From assembly GCA_914767715.1 (NCBI GenBank), contig OU612073.1, positions 3,286,001 through 3,350,000 on the forward strand: 64,000 nt of DNA, given 5' to 3'. Origin of the DNA: Membranipora membranacea (taxonomy: Eukaryota; Bryozoa; Gymnolaemata; Cheilostomatida; Membraniporidae). Made by a program: the position numbers and the translations under genes. Below the pieces are notes generated by a model. That model saw only the letters and a list, made by a program, of their open reading frames with translations, was not told where the DNA came from and did no database searches. Shown piece after piece: positions 60,801-64,000 of the stretch; positions within the stretch are counted from its first letter, which is position 1; every line of letters starts with the position of its first letter.

Positions 60801-62708
60801 GGGATAGTCATTTAACTATGGTACCTCCATTCAATTCCAGTGGAAGTTCTCACACTGGCTTCAGAATTAGCGGTGTATCTCTGATAGATGGTATGTTCAA
60901 CTGAAGCACCTAAGGCATCCTGGCCCTTAATAAAAACGCCAACTTGTAAGATACTTGCCATATGCTCCTATTAATCAATTCAAAAAAGTTTTACAGATTC
61001 ATCTCAAAAGGGCATGTTTACAATATTAGTTTAGAGTGTTTCAACTTCAATCTTGAAATCAGTCGAAGAGAATGCAGACAAGTTAAAGTTCAAACTGATT
61101 ACCTTGTGGTATGTTAGGAACACTGGCAGCCTGTTCACTGACTAACCAAACCCAGCTTGGTCCTAAAATGCCAAGCGGTGCCGCTGCGTCATATACATAA
61201 CTCGCTATTTCGGATCTGCAAAAAAAAAGACACAAATTTGTCAGCTTTTTGTATGCGGATGTAGCTTCTGCAAGGAGAATAGTTTCAAAAGAATTCTAAA
61301 ATAAAGTTCCAGTGCACATTGTTGCTGAATTTCCTTAATTTGAGTAGGGATAGACCCGGACAACATTTAGCCTAAATGATATGTCGCCCTGACTTTGATT
61401 TGCCTCAGTTGTACAAGGTTGCCCATTGCAGCTACTCACCCAACAGCTAATAATATGACTCTTGCATCTTCTGAGAGTATAGGCTGAAGGTCTGCTGTGA
61501 AATTTGTCTCGTAAGGTTGAAGCATAACAAGCTTCGATATCTGTAAAAAAAAATCAAAACAATGACACTTCAACTTGTTCCTAATGAGCTCTAATGAAGA
61601 AAACAGGGACAGGTTTAGCCTGTCAAGTTCGGCTGTCCGGATTCATACCTGATAAGTAAAAAGCAGATGTTTCAATCAAAAGAACACTTCCATGTAAATA
61701 ATTCCTGTAAAAATATTGCCCTGGAAAGGAGTTTCTTGGTCCGAGATCTGAGGGAATATAATATCTTACCACAGAGTATGGGGAGTTGTCCACCTAATTA
61801 AAAGGGCAATCAAGTCACAAGAACACATAATCATTTAGCCAACATATTGGGTAATAATCATTGCGCCTGATGAGATAAGTACAATATCGCTGTCATTATT
61901 TAGAACAGAAATTGGTAGATTCTAGGGGTGGAAGGTCCGAAAGACTACTGCTAAGGATATTAAACTGATATGTAATAGTAACTATTAGCTGCTGTATAAC
62001 ATTAAGGTTATTGAGACATTAAATTTAGTTTTTACCTCCACATATCTCCTTGAGGACTTAATAAAAAGACAGCATCTGGATGAAATGGTGAGTTAACGCA
62101 ACACTGCCTAATCTAATATTCCATTGAGCCTTAGACGATGTTAGGGATATTAGACAGTACATGCGATGACATGGTCAACCGAACCTGCAGTGGTAACCTA
62201 CCAGTAAGAGTAAGTGAGACCCTGCTTTGTTAGTACTCAGGTGATGCTAATTAGGAATACAAAGCAAATGCTTGCCACAGGAAGTGAGCATGTAATGCAA
62301 TGAGAAGATGACTCCAATTTGAGCCAAATTCAAGTCAGGGAGTTTGGGCAATATGTCCCAAATATCCTGTTTGAACGTTTACATCATGCAATGATAACGC
62401 GTTTAAAATTCTTGAAATCTTGATAAGGCTAGAGAGATAAAGAGGGTGCTGAAATTTCACAGTTCTCTCAAGTCAATAACTTGTCAAGCAGTCTTGTAGG
62501 AACTCACTTCAAAACTCTTTTCCCCGTAGGCTGTCTCCGTTCGAAGTATCAAGTTCCGGAAAACATTCAGAGTTGTGATTCCCTCCACATCATTACTATA
62601 CAAGAAGATCACTTTGTTGTATTTGAATTCTTTACGCAGAGTATTAAACCACAGTTCAGCTTCAAAGGACCTGGCTGGTAGCGTCCTCAGAAAGTACGGG
62701 TGCGCATA
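48880..62708 (-). CDS. GRIN1: NMDA receptor subunit, GluN1-like (5' end outside window)
   Basis: Nineteen phase-continuous exons: 62708-62508, 61793-61770, 61540-61440, 61215-61103, 60753-60534, 60060-59895, 59623-59335, 58939-58818, 58460-58296, 57736-57624, 56986-56868, 56092-55944, 55492-55335, 54654-54482, 52208-52104, 51477-51332, 50982-50908, 49721-49546 and 49186-48880 (stop TAG). They encode 973 residues, lacking the N-terminal part of the amino-terminal domain. GluN1 marks: [12 protein letters not shown]; ligand-domain S1 [20 protein letters not shown] and [12 protein letters not shown]1 [19 protein letters not shown]; pore [15 protein letters not shown] with the NMDA asparagine; M3 [14 protein letters not shown]2 with [19 protein letters not shown]4 in [20 protein letters not shown]. 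The C-tail of about 190 residues is unlike vertebrate GluN1. Known role: obligatory subunit of Ca-permeable glutamate-gated channels at the plasma membrane. Two ligand-site residues differ (see findings). Confidence 0.95.
51110..51290. repeat. AT-rich low-complexity tract
   Basis: Runs of TTTATTTTTATT and TATTATATTATA lie in the intron between the M4 exon and the next one. The open frame across it is compositional. Confidence 0.7.
51796..51860 (+). repeat. Dispersed repeat, copy 1
   Basis: TTTGAGAAGGGCTGG through CCTGGGTTCAGGTCTCAGGG and ACCCA resembles 58179-58245 (TTTTGAGAAGGACTTTG to GGGTTCAGGTCTAAGGGACC) in the same orientation. Family unknown. Confidence 0.6.
52768..52998. mobile_element. 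231-bp MITE with about 35-bp inverted ends
   Basis: The left end TGGTGTAAACACACCGACAG then CGGTTGCAACCTCAG is matched inverted by CTGAGGTTACAACCGC then TAAGTGTGTTTAGACCA. No clear target duplication is seen. Intronic in the GluN1-like gene. Confidence 0.7.
53696..53895 (+). CDS. Candidate terminal exon, unknown protein
   Basis: After the acceptor TTTTTTTAAACAG the phase-1 frame reads [48 protein letters not shown] and then a stop. The Cys/Lys-rich segment could be a short coiled coil. It follows in phase from the candidate exon at 45754-45867. It lies antisense within a GluN1-like intron; family unknown. Confidence 0.25.
55635..55690. repeat. Short tandem duplication
   Basis: ACTGATGCTAGCTAATAATA followed by AGTC occurs twice in tandem (about 24-bp period). 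Confidence 0.8.
57580..57603. repeat. AAT microsatellite
   Basis: ATAATAATAATAATAAT run about 20 bp from the M1 exon's donor. Confidence 0.8.
58179..58245 (+). repeat. Dispersed repeat, copy 2
   Basis: Counterpart of 51796-51860; shares CTGGGTTCAGGTCT and AGGGACCCA. Confidence 0.6.
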
Positions 62709-64000
62709 CTGTAACCGAAATAGAAATGAATGATTGGAAAGAAATCATAAAAATTTTGCACTGCTGAAGACTTGCGATAAAAAATGAAGCAGCTATTGCC
62801 AGCAGCTCCATTATTTTTAGCCCAAGTTGTGCAGTGATTGCTGCAAAGTGCTTAGTGGGGCTCAACATTCATGCCTCAACTGAAAATTTACTAAGCTGCT
62901 GGTGTAAAGGCAAAAAATACTGTCTCAAACTTGATTGACAACCATCACCTTGAAAATTAAGAGACCATAACTTCCTCAATATTAGGATTCCAAAGCTGCA
63001 ATTTGCTCACATGATTGAATAGCATTGGATAATAAGACGTGATACAAAATAGCAGCTTCAAAGTAAGTCTTTAAATGGGAAAGGGATGTGCAAACTTTAT
63101 CAGGTATCTGATCCTGTAAAAGACTGAAAATGTTATTTTAAAACTGGTAATTATAATTAGTTGGGTTAATATGATTTCTCAGTTCATTGTTACTATCAAT
63201 TACCAATAGTCATGGGTTTAGTTTAAATATTAGTTTTACATCTGACCCAGTAACAGCTTTTTTGTCCGATGCTGTTTTATTTGACACTGCTTACTATATA
63301 TAGCAGTGATATTCCGGCTATATCGCTGACGTATTCAAACAATGTAAAAGATACCACCGAAACAATTTATTGATTTTCGGACAGTATCATCGACTTAAAT
63401 ACACAACACACAAGTTCAGATCGTGCGTTATGCGACATGACACCATAGAAGGACAAGCTGATCAATGGCTAAACACTTCGTGCCCTTCATTGTGTGGTGT
63501 TTTCATCTATTTAATATTTAACTCAGTCAATATTAAATTAATTCTGTTATAGAAGCCTCTCCATTGCACTTCTGTTTGTGCTCTCCTGATTTACAAGTCT
63601 GTCATTTAATATTTCTGACACCACTTCGGATCTCGTCAACAAGGCTATTGAGAAATTTAATTCCATAACGTCAAGAATAAAAACTTCAAAGACATATTTG
63701 TCGGTTATCGGATACTGTCCGCTGTAGCACATTGACCGACACAGTTGGTTGGTATCATCTGTTGCAGTTGAGTTGATTTCACAGAAAATATGACCGCACA
63801 TAGTAAAGAGTTATGACAGAGATATTAAACTTTCCTGAGGGAATACCAAAGTTCTATCAGGATTTTTATGTGGTAAGTCTTGTGTTATTCAATTTTCATA
63901 AATTACTGTAGATGAGATTTACTTAGTTGATGAAGACTTTTGGACCTGCACTTGGTAAAATTTACCATTCCTTTTTTTCTTCTCTCTTTTTTTGGGGGTT
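62709..64000. other. Probable intron of the GluN1-like gene
   Basis: The exon starting at 62708 begins within the amino-terminal domain, so at least one more upstream exon must exist. I found none with correct phase up to 64000. The 84-codon minus-strand frame at 63547-63801 does not resemble that domain. Confidence 0.45.

Noticed and set aside
60823-60967. Possible GluN1-like exon reading [20 protein letters not shown]
   Set aside because: Its phase does not fit the exon before it. Joining 61103 directly to 60753 keeps phase and matches the GluN1 family order, so this stretch is intronic.
63547-63801. 84-codon minus-strand frame as the missing N-terminal exon
   Set aside because: No similarity to the NMDA amino-terminal domain, no suitable splice sites, and no phase match to the exon at 62708.
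1-64000. CRISPR arrays, operons or prokaryotic elements
   Set aside because: Tandem repeats here lack a spacer pattern, and the gene structure is plainly eukaryotic.

Overview
This window is nuclear DNA from an invertebrate animal. Genes are split into short exons with GT-AG introns, GC content is low, mobile-element debris is dense, and there is an NMDA-type glutamate receptor gene, a WTAP gene and Ly6/uPAR-type genes. I cannot name the species. The coding models were built by hand from splice sites and reading-phase continuity. In the main genes every exon junction keeps phase, which is the strongest internal support available.

Layout. 1.2-6.6 kb (+): 3' part of a gene for a single-pass membrane glycoprotein with a Thr/Ser/Pro stalk. 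7.7-12.1 kb (-): complete WTAP, the m6A-writer scaffold. 13.2-14.7 kb (+): 5'-truncated non-LTR retrotransposon with an open reverse-transcriptase frame and a candidate target-site duplication. 15.2-19.1 kb (-): small secreted protein of unknown family. 20.8-23.8 kb (-): complete GPI-anchored Ly6/uPAR protein. 27.8-28.8 kb (-): a second Ly6/uPAR gene, with an inverted, frameshifted copy of its main exon at 29.4-29.8 kb (+). 29.9-30.8 kb (-): a retrotransposon tail joined to a GH10 xylanase-like remnant. 34.2-43.6 kb (-): complete eight-exon type I membrane protein with an Ig-like N-terminal part. 45.5-47.6 kb: tandem arrays and foldback DNA. 48.9-62.7 kb (-): 19 exons of a GluN1-like NMDA receptor subunit; its 5' end lies beyond the window.

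The most unusual content is the mobile DNA. A 1,249-bp element with 30-bp perfect inverted ends lies at 44.2-45.4 kb between 7-bp direct repeats. Three 24-25 bp palindromes at 15.4, 32.7 and 45.5 kb consist only of the fused ends of that element, each between its own 7-bp direct repeat. They look like excision footprints of a cut-and-paste transposon that cleaves inside its own ends. At least five copies of a short MITE with ends TAGATCAAGTTTGATCC are present, three with perfect 9-bp duplications. A second family with 9-bp duplications has a 789-bp copy and an internally deleted 364-bp copy. hAT-type elements with 8-bp duplications include one carrying a tRNA-like sequence and one that is a foldback around a 16-bp minisatellite.

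The GluN1-like subunit keeps the NMDA pore asparagine and the ligand-site Arg, Trp and Asp. It has Val and Ala at two positions that are hydroxyl residues in the vertebrate glycine site, so its ligand preference may differ. It also has a 24-nt in-frame microexon near where the vertebrate N1 cassette lies.
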